Below are positions 34,290 through 46,231 of a stretch of 64,000 bases of DNA, piece after piece (within the stretch, counting starts at the first letter, position 1; every line of letters begins with the position of its first letter). This stretch comes from Porpolomopsis calyptriformis (Eukaryota > Basidiomycota > Agaricomycetes > Agaricales > Hygrophoraceae): NCBI GenBank assembly GCA_951640195.1, contig OX621163.1, forward strand, positions 3,596,001 through 3,660,000, read 5' to 3'. The notes beneath the pieces were generated by a model. The model was not told the DNA's origin, did not search any database, and worked only from the letters and a program-made list of their open reading frames with translations. Position numbers and translations under genes: made by a program.

Positions 34290-35481
34290 ATGGGTTCTCG
34301 CACTAATCCCCCTGTTCCTAATGTCAATGAAATCCTCGCAATCATGAATGACTTGCAGAGAGAAGTAGCTGCTCTCCAAGCTTTCAACATGCAACAGGCA
34401 ATGGAGATTCATAATCTCAATCAACAACTTACCACCCAAGCTCAGCCTCAGCCCCAACCCCAACCTCAACCACAACCTCCTGCCACTCCCACCATTGAGA
34501 TTAAGATGGCCAAACCAGATGAGTTTACTGGTTGACAGCAGGATGTTGACAAATTTATTAACAGCTGCGAGTTATATTTCATGGGAAAACCATACCGCGA
34601 TGAACAAAAGATTCCCTTCACCCTTTCTTTCATGAAAGGGACCATGGCCCAAACCTGGGCTGAAGAGGAGACCAATGATATGAGAGCTGTCAACTGGACT
34701 GGCCTGACTGCTACCTGGGCCACATTTGTAGCTTGATTCCAATCTACGTTCAAAGGAATCAACACACAGTCTCGTGCTTGTAATAACATCAAGAACCTCA
34801 GACAGGGAAGATTGAAGATTGAAGATTATAGCCTGCACTTTGGCACTTTACAGGTCAATACTGGTTTTAATGATGCTGCCCTCATCAATCTTTACTAAGC
34901 TGGACTTGACAGTGAGTTCATAGAATTTATTTACCAACTCCCTGCTATTTCCACCACCCTCTAAGAATGGAAAGATGCAATGACATATTACCAACATCAA
35001 AAGGATATTCTTGCCTAGCAGAAACAGTCCTCTACATCCCAACCCCTTTCCTACCTGAGGATTGTCTGTGGCTGCAATGGTCACCCACCAAATGTCAGCA
35101 GCCCCCACAGTCAAAAGAGAAGAGTCTTCCTCTTCTGCACTTACGATCCCATAGGGAAATTGCTATTCCTGCAGCCAACCAGGGCACTTTGTGAATGCCT
35201 GCCCAAACCATGTTACTGGTGATGCGAAGAATTTACCCAATACCTCTTCCTCACATTGAGGAGGATATTATTGAGGCAGAGGAGGCTACTGAGGACAAGG
35301 ACAAGGACAAGGCCATGATGTATGTGTCATTACTGCTGAGCCTAACATGGAGAACATCAACTCGCCCACTACACTAGCAATGAGTGAGACTCTATCGGAT
35401 ATGGTGAAATGTGGTATATGCAATTGGTCAGATGATTGAAAGAAGAGGCTGGCAATGGACCTGAAGTCCCAGGGTTTTTGA
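34290..35481 (+). pseudogene. gag: C1 gag
   Basis: The likely start is ATGGGTTCTCGC at 34290. An open coiled-coil N-terminus follows (VNEILAIMNDLQREVAALQ) with a Pro/Gln repeat (PQPQPQPQP). Then comes the capsid-like domain (KPDEFTG-stop, DVDKFINSCELYF, FMKGTMAQTWAEEE, RLKIEDYSLHFGTLQ), a degraded zinc-knuckle region (about 35150-35200) and the end KSQGF-stop at 35479-35481 on the slippery site. At least four in-frame stops occur. Upstream 33957-34289 is leader. Confidence 0.88.
35472..35478 (+). promoter_or_regulatory. Candidate -1 frameshift heptamer G GGT TTT in C1
   Basis: gag ends CAG GGT TTT TGA; the -1 frame continues GGG TTT TTG AAA GGT into pol, identical in layout to family A (8594-8600). 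In C2 the stop itself has changed to TTA (near 41330), which would fuse the frames wrongly. Confidence 0.72.
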
Positions 35482-38365
35482 AAGGTTCAGATGATTTGCC
35501 CAATGTTATTGACCATACTACTCAATGTACTATTACCCTATGCAATTTATTTCGAATTCTTGGTGCTATCGAAAAGGGTTATCCAATGTCCCCTCAAGAG
35601 AAAGAATTCCGAGTGAAGTTTTTAGATGAAAATGTGCCTACTGGATGAATATTCAAGGGATGTTTGCCTCAAGCCACCCCCTTCTTCTTAGGAAAGAAAG
35701 CTGAAGAAATTAATGCAAAAGGACAAGACACTGTATACAGACTAATCAAAGATTACTATGATTTGAATCACTTTACAGTTCCTGACTGTTATCCCTGCCA
35801 CTCTTGCATCAAATTGTTCAACAACTGAAGTTGCAATCTGCCACATTGTTCACGGTTGTGGACATCCAATGGGGATTTAACAATATTTGAATCAAAGAAG
35901 GCAATGAATGGAAAGCTGCTTTCAATATGATCAAGGGACTCTTCATTCCAAGAGTGATGTTCTTTGGTCTACGAAATTCTCCAGCTACATTCCAATGAAT
36001 GATCGATACATGATTTGCTGAAGTGCTAAGATCAGGTTGCATTTTTATCTATATCGATGACATTCTCATCTGTGGAGATGATCTAGAAGAACTGCATTAC
36101 TGGACATTCAAAACCCTTGAGATCATGAAGAAGTACAAACTCTCCTGTAAACCTATCAAATGTCAATTCAAGAAGGAAGAAGTAATCTATCTGGGAATGA
36201 CCTTAACAAAGGGTCATATCAGAACTAATCCCAAGAAGGTCAAAGCCATAGCTGAATGGCCTGAACCTCGAACCATTAAACAACTCCAATCCTTCCTTGG
36301 AAGCGTGAACTTCTGGAGAAAATATATCAAGGATTTTTCAAAGATTGCCCAACCACTTAACCAGTTACTCCGCAAAGATTCCATATGGGAATAGACCCCT
36401 GAATAACAACATGCCTTTGATTACTTGAAGCACTCCCTCACCAATGCCCCTGTCCTCAAAGTCCCAGATCAAGACCTGCCATATTGCTTGGAGACTGACG
36501 CCTCTGGATTTGCCTTAGGAGGTATATTGTCTCAACTGCATGGAAATGAATGGAAACCTGTAGGCTTTCACTCAAGATCATTAAACCCTGCTGAAAAGAA
36601 ATATCCGACTCACGATACTGAGCTTTTGGCCATAATGGACTGTCTCAAGACATGGCAATATCTTTTGGAAGGCTCAAGACACAACCTTTTAATCTGTACC
36701 GACAGTCTTGCTCTCAAATATTTCAGTATTACTTGTGTGTTGTTTGCACAATGTGCTCATTGGTCAGAAATTTTATCAAGATACAAGTACAAAATTGAGT
36801 ACATCCCAGGGAGAAAGAACAAAGCCAATGGATTGTCCAGGCATCCGGACTATTTCAACGAAGGTAAAGGCGAGGTGGAAAATGAAGTTTTAATCACAGA
36901 AGACTACTGGATCAATTTGATTGTCAAACTTTCAAAACTGGACTTTTTCGCAAGACTACACTTCAAGCTACTGATACCGGACAAAATCTCACAGAAAATT
37001 GAGGATGCCTCATTGGTTTGGGACCAAGCCAATAGGTTGGTTTGCAATGTTAAAGGTTGAATTGTGGTGCTGGAGGAAGTATCTTTGCACACAGACATAA
37101 TACAACTGTCCCACACCTACCCCCATGCTGGTCACCCTGGCATTGAGAAGACGAAGGAGCTGGTGCTCTGAAACTTTGTTTGGGATAGTGTCTCTCAAGA
37201 CGTTATCAACTATGTACAGTCCTGCCCTGCTTGTCAGCAAAACAAAAACTACCCCTCAAAACTGACAGGACTTTTACAACCTATACCCCCTGCTACCGAA
37301 CCATGGACTGAGATAACTGTCGATCTCATTACCTGACTTGTTTGGATATGATGCTGTGATGGTATTCATCAATCGATTGATAAAATATGCCCACTTTATT
37401 CTGACAACTTCCAATCTCTCATCAGAAGGCATTACCCGACTCTTCCGTAATCATATCTGGAAACACCATGGATATCCAAAGAAGATTATTTCTGATCATG
37501 GGGTTCAATTTGCGTCAAAATTCACAGAAGCCCTCAACAAACTTCTAGGAACCATTTCTAGACTCTCTACTGCCTTATCATCCCAAAACCGATAGCCAGA
37601 CCAAACAAATGAACCAAGAACTCAAGGTTTACCTATGGTTCTATACTAACTTCATGCAGGATGACTGGTCTGAATGGCTGGCTTCCACTGAATTCACTTA
37701 CAATAATCAACAACACTCTGCTACTTCACAATCACCCTTCTATTTAGAATATAGCTGTCACCCTCATTTACTGATCACTATCAATTCTCTGAGTAATGTC
37801 CCCACAGCAAACACCTTCCATGAATGTCTCATGTATGCCCAGAAAAATGCTGGCAAATCACTATCACATGCTGCAGAATCGATGAAGAAATATGCTGATC
37901 AAAAATGGAAACTCTCTCCCCCCTTCAGAGTTGGAGACCTAGTTTGGTTAGACACAAAGAATACCAAGATGACTCAACCCGCCAAGAAACTAGATAACTG
38001 AAGGACTAGACTATTCAAGATCCTAAAGCAAATACCAGACCTTGCATACCTTACCAATACCCCTGGAACTTGGAAGCTCCACCTAGTCTTTCATGTATCA
38101 CTCCTGAGACCTAACGTCCAAGATAAGTCACTCCACCCTGATGTCACTAATACATCTTGACCTCCCCCAGATTTAATTGAAAATGAGGAAGAATACAAGG
38201 TTGAATCCATTCTACAACATTCTGGAGCTAAACCCTGATGAAAGTATTTGGTCAAATGGAAAGGTTATCCGATTGAAGAAGCCACTTTGGAAGAACGATT
38301 GAGTGTCTTATGACATACCAAGCAAATTGTGAAGACTTACGAAGATTCAATTCAAACAGTGACTT
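35482..38365 (+). pseudogene. pol: C1 pol lacking protease
   Basis: From the -1 frame (FLKGSDDLPNV) the sequence passes straight from LGAIEKG to MSPQEKEF, whereas C2 has the protease domain between these points; about 0.6 kb was deleted without losing the frame. RT follows with IYIDDILICGDD, then RNase H (LETDASGFALGG, THDTELLAIMDCL), the tether (NKANGLSRH), integrase zinc (HAGHPGIEKTKEL, CPACQQNK), a broken DDE core, the DLVWLDTKNTK linker and the chromodomain (YLVKWKGYPIEEAT) ending at 38365. Stops and frameshifts are common, especially at 35650-36020 and 37340-37620. Confidence 0.9.
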
Positions 38366-38549
38366 AACTCATTTGGCATCATTCTGGCTATCCATTTTGT
38401 TACTTTATTTTTAGATCCAAGTGGTGCTTATAAACTCAGAGTCGTTGATACAACTCCATCCAATCTTTTCCCCACTCTCAATGACACCTCTTGTCAACAG
38501 TCTAAACCACTAAGCCAAATCATCAACATCATAGTACTATCATTTGAAA

Positions 38550-39262
38550 ATGCCCACCACTCATACCCAACCTGACCGTCAAATCACTACCTGTTATCAA
38601 GGATGAATCCCCTCTCCTTGCGCCTGTTCCCCTACCCCTGGTCCCTCCTCCACTACTGCCATCCCCATCTCTAGACAACTACGCTGACAATGTCACTTGA
38701 CTGCTGCTGATCTTTTTGGCAACGAAGCAACTCCTCCCCCAGAAGACCCCAACATCACTATCACCTATCTGAACATCAATAATGAAAGCCTCAGACAATA
38801 GAATCATGAGTTGCAAGCAGAGTTAACAGCAACAAAGGCAGAGTTGAAGTTGATGGAGAAATGGATTATATTTTGGAAGGACAGTCATGACGTGCTCGAA
38901 TGCAAGCTCTGGACACTCAAGCAAGAGAAGAAATGAAACTGGATTGATTGTGGGAATGCTACTACCCGCACCCTCATTTCCCATATGCTGGAAGATTGTC
39001 AAGCCATCAAGGGCTTGACGCAACAAGATCTTGCAATGAGGGAGACTCTCATCGAATACGGAAAATTGGTCAAATACCCTATTGACCTCAATTTAGAATA
39101 CCCAGATGACAATGACAGCATCACTGCTATTCCCTCCCCCACCTAGCTGACCTTGGAAGTTGATCCCATCACTTCCCTCTCAGTGGCCATCAAGGCCCCC
39201 GCTACTGAGGAAATCCAGACTCAGGCCTTAGAGAACGAAATGACTGATATCACCCAAGTTTG
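38550..39262 (+). pseudogene. Accessory ORF downstream of C1 pol
   Basis: Sense-oriented between chromodomain and 3' LTR. The N-terminal part is Pro-rich and frame-shifted relative to the rest. The main frame reads ITITYLNINNESLRQ, a long helix (ELQAELTATKAELKLMEKWI) and SHMLEDCQAIKGLTQQDLAM, ending ENEMTDITQV-stop. Three or four stops occur. It is homologous to 30525-31174 in C2. No known domain recognised; the family A ORF at 4206-4898 is in the same place but not obviously related. Confidence 0.6.
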
Positions 39263-39298
39263 AAATTCAGGTCGAATTTCCTGAGAAGCAAGGTGTAT

Positions 39299-39685
39299 GT
39301 TATGGATGTAATTTTTCCTTCTCTCTCTATGTTTGTCATTGTAGTTAGTTGGACTCATCTTATCTTGCTTGGGATTCCCCATACTCTTATCTTTTTCATT
39401 TACCTAAAGTAGGATATATTTCATTTCTGACTACTTATGTTTCATTCTTTCACATGCTCTGCATTGTTATCATGCTTATCTTTTACTTACCACATGTATT
39501 CCTCATTGTAACACTGACTCATCCACAGTAGCATAGTTAGTATATAAACACCCAGTTAGTCATACTCAGACCTTAAGTCTGATTCCTTGTTAGACACCCC
39601 AATAACTAGGACTTGAGACCATCATCATCATCTTGGACAGAGCACCCAGAAGTAAAACTGTCTTGACAGCAACCAGTTTATAACA
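39299..39685 (+). repeat. 3' LTR of C1
   Basis: 387 bp, TGTTATGGATG ... TTTATAACA. It differs from the 5' LTR by scattered changes and a 24-bp deletion after GGGATTCCCC. The TATATAAA and AAGTCTGATTC motifs are conserved. Confidence 0.93.
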
Positions 39686-41330
39686 TATGGCAGGTCTTGG
39701 TCTGGCAATTCAAGGACAGGGGTATTCATGAAGGAGTGCTTTAAATAATCAAAGGTGCATTATCATTCAGGGGTCTATTCCCAAATGGTATCTTTGCGGA
39801 GTAATTGGTTAAGAGGTTGAGCAATTTTTGAAAAGTCCTTGATGTACTTTCTCCAGAAATTTGTGCTTCCAAGAAAGGATTAAAGTTGTTTAATAGTTCA
39901 AGGTTCAGGCCATTCAACTATGGCTTTGACCTTCTTGGGATTGGTTCCAATATAACCTTTTGACAAGGTCATTCCCAGATAGATCACCTCTTCCTTCTCG
40001 AATTGACATTTGATGTGTTTACAGGAGAGTTTGTATTTCTTCATGATATCAAGGGTTTTGAACATCCAGTAATGCAGTTCTTCTAGATCATCTCTGCAGA
40101 TGAGAATGTTGTCAATATAGATGAAGATGCAACCTGATTTTAGCACTTCAGCAAATTGCATATTGATCATCCATTGGAACATAGCTAGAGAGTTTCATAG
40201 ACCAAAGAACATCACTCTTGGGACAAAAAGTCCTTCAACTGTGTTGAAAGCGGCTTTCCATTTATTGCCTTCCTTGATTCAAATATTGTTAAATCCCCAT
40301 TGGATGTCCACAACTGTGAACAATGTGGCAGATTGTAACTTTGGTTGTTGAACAATTTGATGCAAGAGTGGCAGGGGATAGCAGTTGGGAACTGTAAAGT
40401 GGTTCAAATAATGGTAGTTTTCAATTGGTCTGTATCCAGCATCTTGTCCCTTTGCATTGATTTCTTCAGCTTTCTTTCCTAAGAAAAAGGGAGCAGCTTG
40501 AGGCAATGATCCTTTGAATATTTGTCCAGTAGCTACATTTTTGTCTAAAAGCTTTCTCAGGAATTCTTTCTCTCGAGGGGACATCAGATAAACCATGTCA
40601 GTTTGGGGTATGAAATCATCTCTAAGGTCAATGACATGATTGAACTTGGAATGCAGTGGAAGGAAATTGAAGGACTCCTTGGAAAAGACACTAGCATAGT
40701 CCTTCCAATAGACCTCTCATACAAACTTTCACATATCTTCTTCCACTATGCTGGCTCAAGCTTCATCCAATTTTGAAATACTTGTAATTTCCAGTGAGAC
40801 CAATTCTACCTCAGAGGGCTCTGCTTCACCACTACAATACTAATGAGAAGTCTCTTTGCCTCTGAGAGCCAGTGTTGACTTTTCCCAATTGATACTAGGG
40901 TTTTGAGCTCTCAGCTATGGGTAGCTGAGGATAATATCAATCTTGGATCTGAGGTTAGGCACTTCCAAATTGATCCTTTCAATGTGTCCACCAGGAGCTT
41001 CTATCCAGATATCAGTGTCAAAAACGATTGGGCCTCCTCAGTTCTCTGACCCATCAGCATTCTGTATAGAGATTGGGGTTTCCAAATCCAAAAGAGCAAA
41101 TTCAAGATAAGTTGTGAAGGTCTCATCCATAAAGTTTCCAGAAGCTCTGCTATCAATAAGACACAGAGCAGGGACATGTCGGCTAGTATCTGAAGCTTTG
41201 ATCCAAATGTCTATTGTAAGTAATAAATTACCCTTTTCAATAGCACCAAGAATTTGAAATAGATTGCATAGGGTAATAGTACATTGAGTGGTATGGTCTG
41301 TAACATTGAGCAAATCATCTGAACCTTTAA
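39686..41330 (-). pseudogene. pol: C2 protease and reverse transcriptase
   Basis: Minus-strand first half of C2 pol. The protease has LIDSRASGNFM, where LIDSGASG would be expected (Gly to Arg at the active-site triad DSG). The RT contains MSPREKEFLRKLLDKNV, DAGYRPIENYHYLN, LFTVVDIQWGFNNI and an active-site box IYIDNILICRDD (YIDN instead of YIDD). It ends at 39686, where C1 was inserted. Several stops interrupt it. Confidence 0.88.
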
Positions 41331-43180
41331 AAAACCCTGGGACTTCAAGTCCATTGCCAGCCTCTTCTTTTGATTATCCAACCAATTGCATATCCCACAT
41401 TTTGCCATATCTGATGGAGTCTCGCTCATTGCCAGTGTAGCAGGTGAGCTGATGTTCTCCATCTTGGGCTCAGTAGTAATAACACATATGTCTCAGCCTC
41501 ATCCTCATCCTCATCCTCAGTAACCTCCTCTGCCTCGATAATATCCTCCTCAATGTGAGGAAGAGGTATTGGATAAATTCATCTCATTACTCGCAACTTG
41601 GCTGGGACATGCATTCACAAAATGTCCAGGTTAGCCACAGGCATAGCAGTTTCTGTGTGGGATCATAAGGGTAGAAGAGGAAGACTCTTCTCTTTTGACA
41701 GTGGGTGTTAGATGGCAGTCTAGGATTGATCGCAAGGTTTTACTTCAGGCTCTGGGTGTAGGGTTTTAAAGGGTTAGCAGACCACTGATTGGGGGTGTTA
41801 AATGAAAGAAACAGACTTATCCTAAGTCTATCTACTGCTAGCTTTATATACTAGCTGAGTATGAGTCATACTGACTACATGTGAGTTGTAACAACTATGG
41901 ATGAGTCATGTAGATAAGGAGAGTAATGGTAGACTAAATATAGATATGGCTTAGTCACCTTCTATTACTAAGCGGGGCTTGTGTGGCTAAGTGGTTATTA
42001 ATGTAAACTGTCTGATGTAAATAGGAATAGATGAGCAAAGGAAAAAGAAAAAATATATCTCTAACAGTGGGGGCTGCTGACATTTGACAGGTTACCATTG
42101 CAGCCATGGTTGATCCTTGGGCAGGAAAGGGATTGGAGTATTGGGGTCAGGACATGGAGGACTGTTTCTGTGAGGCTAAAATGTCTTTCTGGTGTTGGTA
42201 ACATGTTGTCATGTCCTTCTATTCTTGGAGGGTGGTAGGGATGGCAGGGAGTTGGTAAACAAATTCAATAAACTCGCTATTGAGTCTAGCTTAGTAAAGG
42301 TCAATGAGGGTGGCATTGTTGAAACTGGTGTCAATCTGTAAAGCACCAAAGTGCAGGTTATAGTCTTCTTTCCCTGTCAGAGATTCTTGATGCATAAGAC
42401 TGTCTGTTGATCCCTTTGAATGTAGATTCGAATCAAGTAATGAATGTGGCCCAAGTGGTAGTTGGGCCTGTCCAGTTCACAGCTCTCATATCATTGATCT
42501 CCTTTTCAGCCTAGGTTTGGGCCATGGTCCCTTTCATAAAGGAAAGGGCAAAGGGAATCTTGTGTTTGTTGTGGTACAGTTTTCCTATAAAATACAATTC
42601 ACAGCTATTGATAAATTTGTTGATGTCCTGCTGTTGACTAGTGAATTTGTCTAGTTTAGCCATCTTAATCTCAATGGTGGGAGTGGCAGGAGGTTGAGGT
42701 TGAGGTTGCAGTGGGGGCTAAGGCTAAGCTTGGGCGGCAAGTTGTTGATTAAGGTTTTGAATCTCTGTTACCTGCTGTGTATTAGCAGCCTGGAGAGCAG
42801 CCATTTCTCTCTGCAAGTCATTCATAACTATGAGAATGTCACTGAGGTTGGGAGGAGGGGGATTAGCATGAGAACCTATTGGTGGTGGTGAAGATGAAGG
42901 TGAGGGTGTGGTTAAAGGTGAAGATGGTTGAGTATGTTATTGGAACAGGAAGGGTTGATATCTGATTGAAGGGGGAGTGATGGGACATTGTGACTAGGCA
43001 GCAGCGAGTAATTGGGTTGTTTCACTTCAAGTTCTTCCTAGAGTTTGTGAGGTACTTGGTAAGGGGGAAGCTTGACTAGCTTCTTCATTTGGGTCTGGGA
43101 AGATTTGAGTTTGTGAGTAAAGTGATTGAGAAAGAGGATTTTGCTTAGAGGAATAGTAGAAATCTTCTTCATCATCCAGT
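41331..43180 (-). pseudogene. gag: C2 gag
   Basis: Minus-strand gag homologous to C1, with the degraded zinc-knuckle region around 41600-41660, the capsid region around 42250-42650 and the Pro/Gln and coiled-coil N-terminus near 42680-42880. A family A solo LTR splits it at 41706-42066. Stops and frameshifts throughout. Confidence 0.82.
41706..42066 (-). repeat. Solo LTR of family A, TSD GTGGG
   Basis: 361 bp, TGTTAGATGG ... CTCTAACA, with perfect GTGGG duplications at 41701-41705 and 42067-42071. It is inserted in the C2 gag. More divergent from the complete A LTRs than 21602-21949. Confidence 0.95.
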
Positions 43181-43236
43181 GTGAAAGCAAGGGTGGATCA
43201 AGTAAAGAGGAGAGAGCAAGAAAGAAGTCTGATTCT

Positions 43237-43648
43237 TGTTATAAACTGGTTATTGTCAAGATGGTTTTACTTCAGGTGCTGTGTCCTAGATGATGATATG
43301 AGTCTCAAGTCCTAGTTATTGGGGTAGCTAATGAGGAATCAGACTTAAGGTCTGAGTATGACTAACTATGAGTTTATATACTGACTATGCTACTGTGGAT
43401 GAGTCAGTGTTACATGAGGAATACATGTGGTGAGTAAAAGATAAATATGATAAGAAGACTTGGAGCATGTGAAGGGATGAAAAATATGTAGTTGGAAATG
43501 AAATATATCCTACTTGAGGCAAATGAAAAAGATAAGGCTATAGGGAATCCCATGGTGTAATTGTGGGGAATCCCAAGGAAGATAAGAGGAATCCAACTAA
43601 ACTACAAGGACAAACATAGAGAGAGAAGGAAAATTTATATCTGTGACA
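43237..43648 (-). repeat. 5' LTR of C2 with adjoining primer-binding site
   Basis: 412 bp, reverse complement of the C1 LTR type (TGTTATAAACTGG ... TCTGTGACA on plus). The adjoining plus bases AAGTCTGATTCT (43225-43236) are the primer-binding site in minus orientation, complementary to the LTR's own start motif. It borders the DIRS-like element. Confidence 0.92.
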
Positions 43649-43689
43649 GCTTTGTGAGCCATGTCTTGCTTGAATGCACTATAATACTA

Positions 43690-44921
43690 TGACATCATCT
43701 AACACAATTCTTCATCAGGTCTCCTCTGCCCTAGTCAGTGCCTAGGCAGTATGCATGGACATAGAAGGAGCCTATCATACAATTCCAATCAAACTGAACC
43801 ACAAAAGATTCAACATTGTTTACTTCCATAATCTCTTTTTTATTAATCACAATGTACCCTTCGGTGCAGCCTCAGCTTATGGCCTCCAAGGAGAAGTGGC
43901 TGATGCCATGGTCGACTTCCTACACAGCCTAAACATCCATCCTATAATTAAATGGGTAGATGACTTTGTGATAATTCACTTTCCTTTAGTCTCTAGCTCT
44001 TATTGCTCAATTGAATTCCCTTCCCTCCAATATGACTATGATCTTCCTTACCTCAAGCACATCATCTCACCACTAGGCATCCTATGGCACAAAGAGAAAG
44101 GCCAGGACTTCAGTCTCACCTTCCCATACCTCAGCTTTCTTTGGGATCTATTACTCAAGATAGTATCAATCCCCAAAAATAAATGCATCAAACATCTCTC
44201 ACATCTATCTCTTTTTCTCACCAACTGCACTGCATATAAAGCACTCAAAAAAGATGTGCAAAAAATCTGCAGCTCTCTTTCTCATCTCGCCTTTGTCCAC
44301 TTATGTGGTTACTTATACCTCTCCAATATATTCTCATAGCTAATGTCCTTCCCTAACAAATTCACCCCTCACTACCCCCCTCCCTCACTCATCACTGATC
44401 TCAAGTAGTGGTCACATGCACTTGAAAATCCCACCTTCTCAAGATCTCTCTCTCCAACCCAATCATTAACTAATCTTCACATATGGGTTGATTCCTCCAC
44501 TGACTGGGGTATTTGCATATGCATAGGTAATTATTGGGATGCTTGGAGTCTCCTTGCTGGCTGGGATTGTTGCTGGAGGAACATTGGCTAGCTTGAAGCA
44601 GTTGCTATCAAACTTGTAATCAGCTCACTTATCACTCAAAATCAACACAATCTCCACATCCTCATTTGAAGTCACAACATGGGCATCATTGGTGCCTTTC
44701 AAAATGGCTGCTCCCAAAATTTTGAAATCAATCTAGTAAGATGTCATACTGAGAAGTCACTAGATTCTGCAAATCTCTCTATTCAACTAGTCTATGTAGA
44801 ATCCTCCACCAATCTTGCTGACCCCATTTCCAGAGGTCTTCTTCCTTCCACACACCATCATTTACCTCCACCACACATCTCTGACCCATACTCTCTCCAT
44901 TTTCTTCTCTGTCATTAACAA
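43690..44921 (+). pseudogene. DIRS-like reverse transcriptase and RNase H
   Basis: Plus strand. The RT portion reads MDIEGAYHTIPI, VPFGAASAYGLQGEVADAM and KWVDDFVII, the usual DIRS RT blocks with VDD as catalytic box. RNase H follows with WVDSSTDWGICICIG, SHNMGIIGAFQNG and a closing VESSTNLADPISRG. The 194-codon segment 43755-44339 is open; beyond it are several stops. DIRS elements use a tyrosine recombinase in place of an integrase, and one follows at 45170. Confidence 0.85.
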
Positions 44922-45169
44922 TGTCTCTCAACCAATTACTTGCCAATATCAATATCCATGATGAAATAAGAAAACTCATTGCACTATTTCCCAATCCACA
45001 ATCCGCCATTTGACCTCCTACCCAACATACATCTAATCCACCCACACCCCAAACTTGTCATTGAAAACCTTGCAAACCCTGCTAAAAGAATGCAATCAAC
45101 CCCTCTATATTCTGTCCCCATGTTCTAGCCACTGATCAATTAAATTCATAACTCTCTCCACACTCAATA

Positions 45170-46231
45170 TTGACCAATCTAGCCCTTCAATCCACCTTTC
45201 CACATACCACCCTAGCTAAAAGACATGAAGTCTTAACCTCCTTACTAGATGTCTCCCCACATTCCAGCTATAGTTCAGGTCTACTCAGATTCACGCAATT
45301 CTGTGACAATCTCAACATCCCAGAAGAACTCTGCATGCTAGCTTCAGAGGACCTACTCTCCCTCTTCACAGCAGATGCTGCAGGTCACCTCTCTGGCTCA
45401 ACCATTGACACATGGCTAGCTAGCCTTCACTTCTGGCATATTCTCCATGGTACACCATGGTTCGGTAGAGAAATCCTTTTGCAAGTTAAGAAAGGTGTGC
45501 AAAAACTCACACCAAGCAACTCCTATTACAAGAAATGGCCACCAGTTACCCTGGAGCATTTTTACCCCCTGAAATCTGGCTTAGACTTCTCCAACACCCA
45601 TGACATCTCCATATGGGCCATTGCAACCATAGCCTTCTGGTCTTGCTGCCATCTAGGAGAATTACTTATAACAACCCCATCAACCATTGAGCCCAACAAA
45701 CATGTTGCTTAATCCACTACAATATCCTTCTCCAAAATCAACAATATCAACTTTGCCACACTTCATATCCCCTGGACAAAAACCACACTCAACGAGGGTG
45801 CAGATATTTCTATTACCTCCCATGCTAACCCCTCTTGTCCACTCATAGCTCTCAAACTTCACCTATCAGTATCAGATGAAATCCCTAGTCATGCCCCACT
45901 ATTCGCTTACTCTACCTCCTGTGGATACTAGTTCCTGATGACCCAAACCTGGTTCCTCAAGTGCTGCAACACCATCTAGAAACAACATGGACTACCTGAA
46001 ATGATGGGTCACAGCTTCCACATAGGTGGTGCCTCTCACTTACTTCTCTCTGGTGTTCCACCAGATATTGTAGCCACCCAAGGTCAATGGCACTCCAGAT
46101 CATTCCTAGAGTACTGGAGGAGAATTGAAGCTATTCTCCCTCTCTTCACCTCCTCACCCACATTCAACATGCATATTAACACCCTCTCAGCTGCTATATC
46201 TTCCTATCAAAAATGTTATAATCTGAAGTAA
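45170..46231 (+). pseudogene. DIRS-like tyrosine recombinase
   Basis: Plus strand downstream of the RT/RNase H. The N-terminal SAM-like part is in 45170-45712 (TTLAKRHEVLTSLL, LASLHFWHILHG). The catalytic part includes FWSCCHLGELL, PWTKTT, GHSFHIGGASHLLLSG and GQWHSRSFLEYWR. In active relatives the first and second motifs carry the catalytic arginines (C-R-LGEL and HSF-R-IGGA); both are His here, each explained by CGC to CAC. The His of HSF, the Trp/His region and the Tyr are present. Stops lie at 45710 and near 45930 and 45980. Confidence 0.85.

Larger units (their letters stand above)
33534..39685 (+). mobile_element. Full-length Ty3/gypsy family C1, TSD TATGG
   Basis: 6,152 bp with LTRs at 33534-33944 and 39299-39685, flanked by perfect TATGG duplications (33529-33533, 39686-39690). 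Inserted into the RNase H region of C2 in the opposite orientation. Order: LTR, PBS, gag, -1 frameshift site, RT to chromodomain, accessory ORF, LTR. The protease region is deleted. The LTRs differ at many bases plus a 24-bp gap, so the insertion is older than A. Many stops make it inactive. Confidence 0.95.
30525..43648 (-). mobile_element. Ty3/gypsy family C2, split by nested insertions
   Basis: A minus-strand element: 5' LTR at 43237-43648, gag (about 41331-43180), protease and RT (39686-41330), then after the C1 insertion the rest of RNase H, integrase and chromodomain (31340-33533) and an accessory ORF (30525-31174). The 3' LTR is missing at the left truncation. Interruptions are C1 (33534-39685), a family A solo LTR (41706-42066) and a family G solo LTR (33265-33476). 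Because it carries three younger insertions, C2 is the oldest element of this block. Confidence 0.92.
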
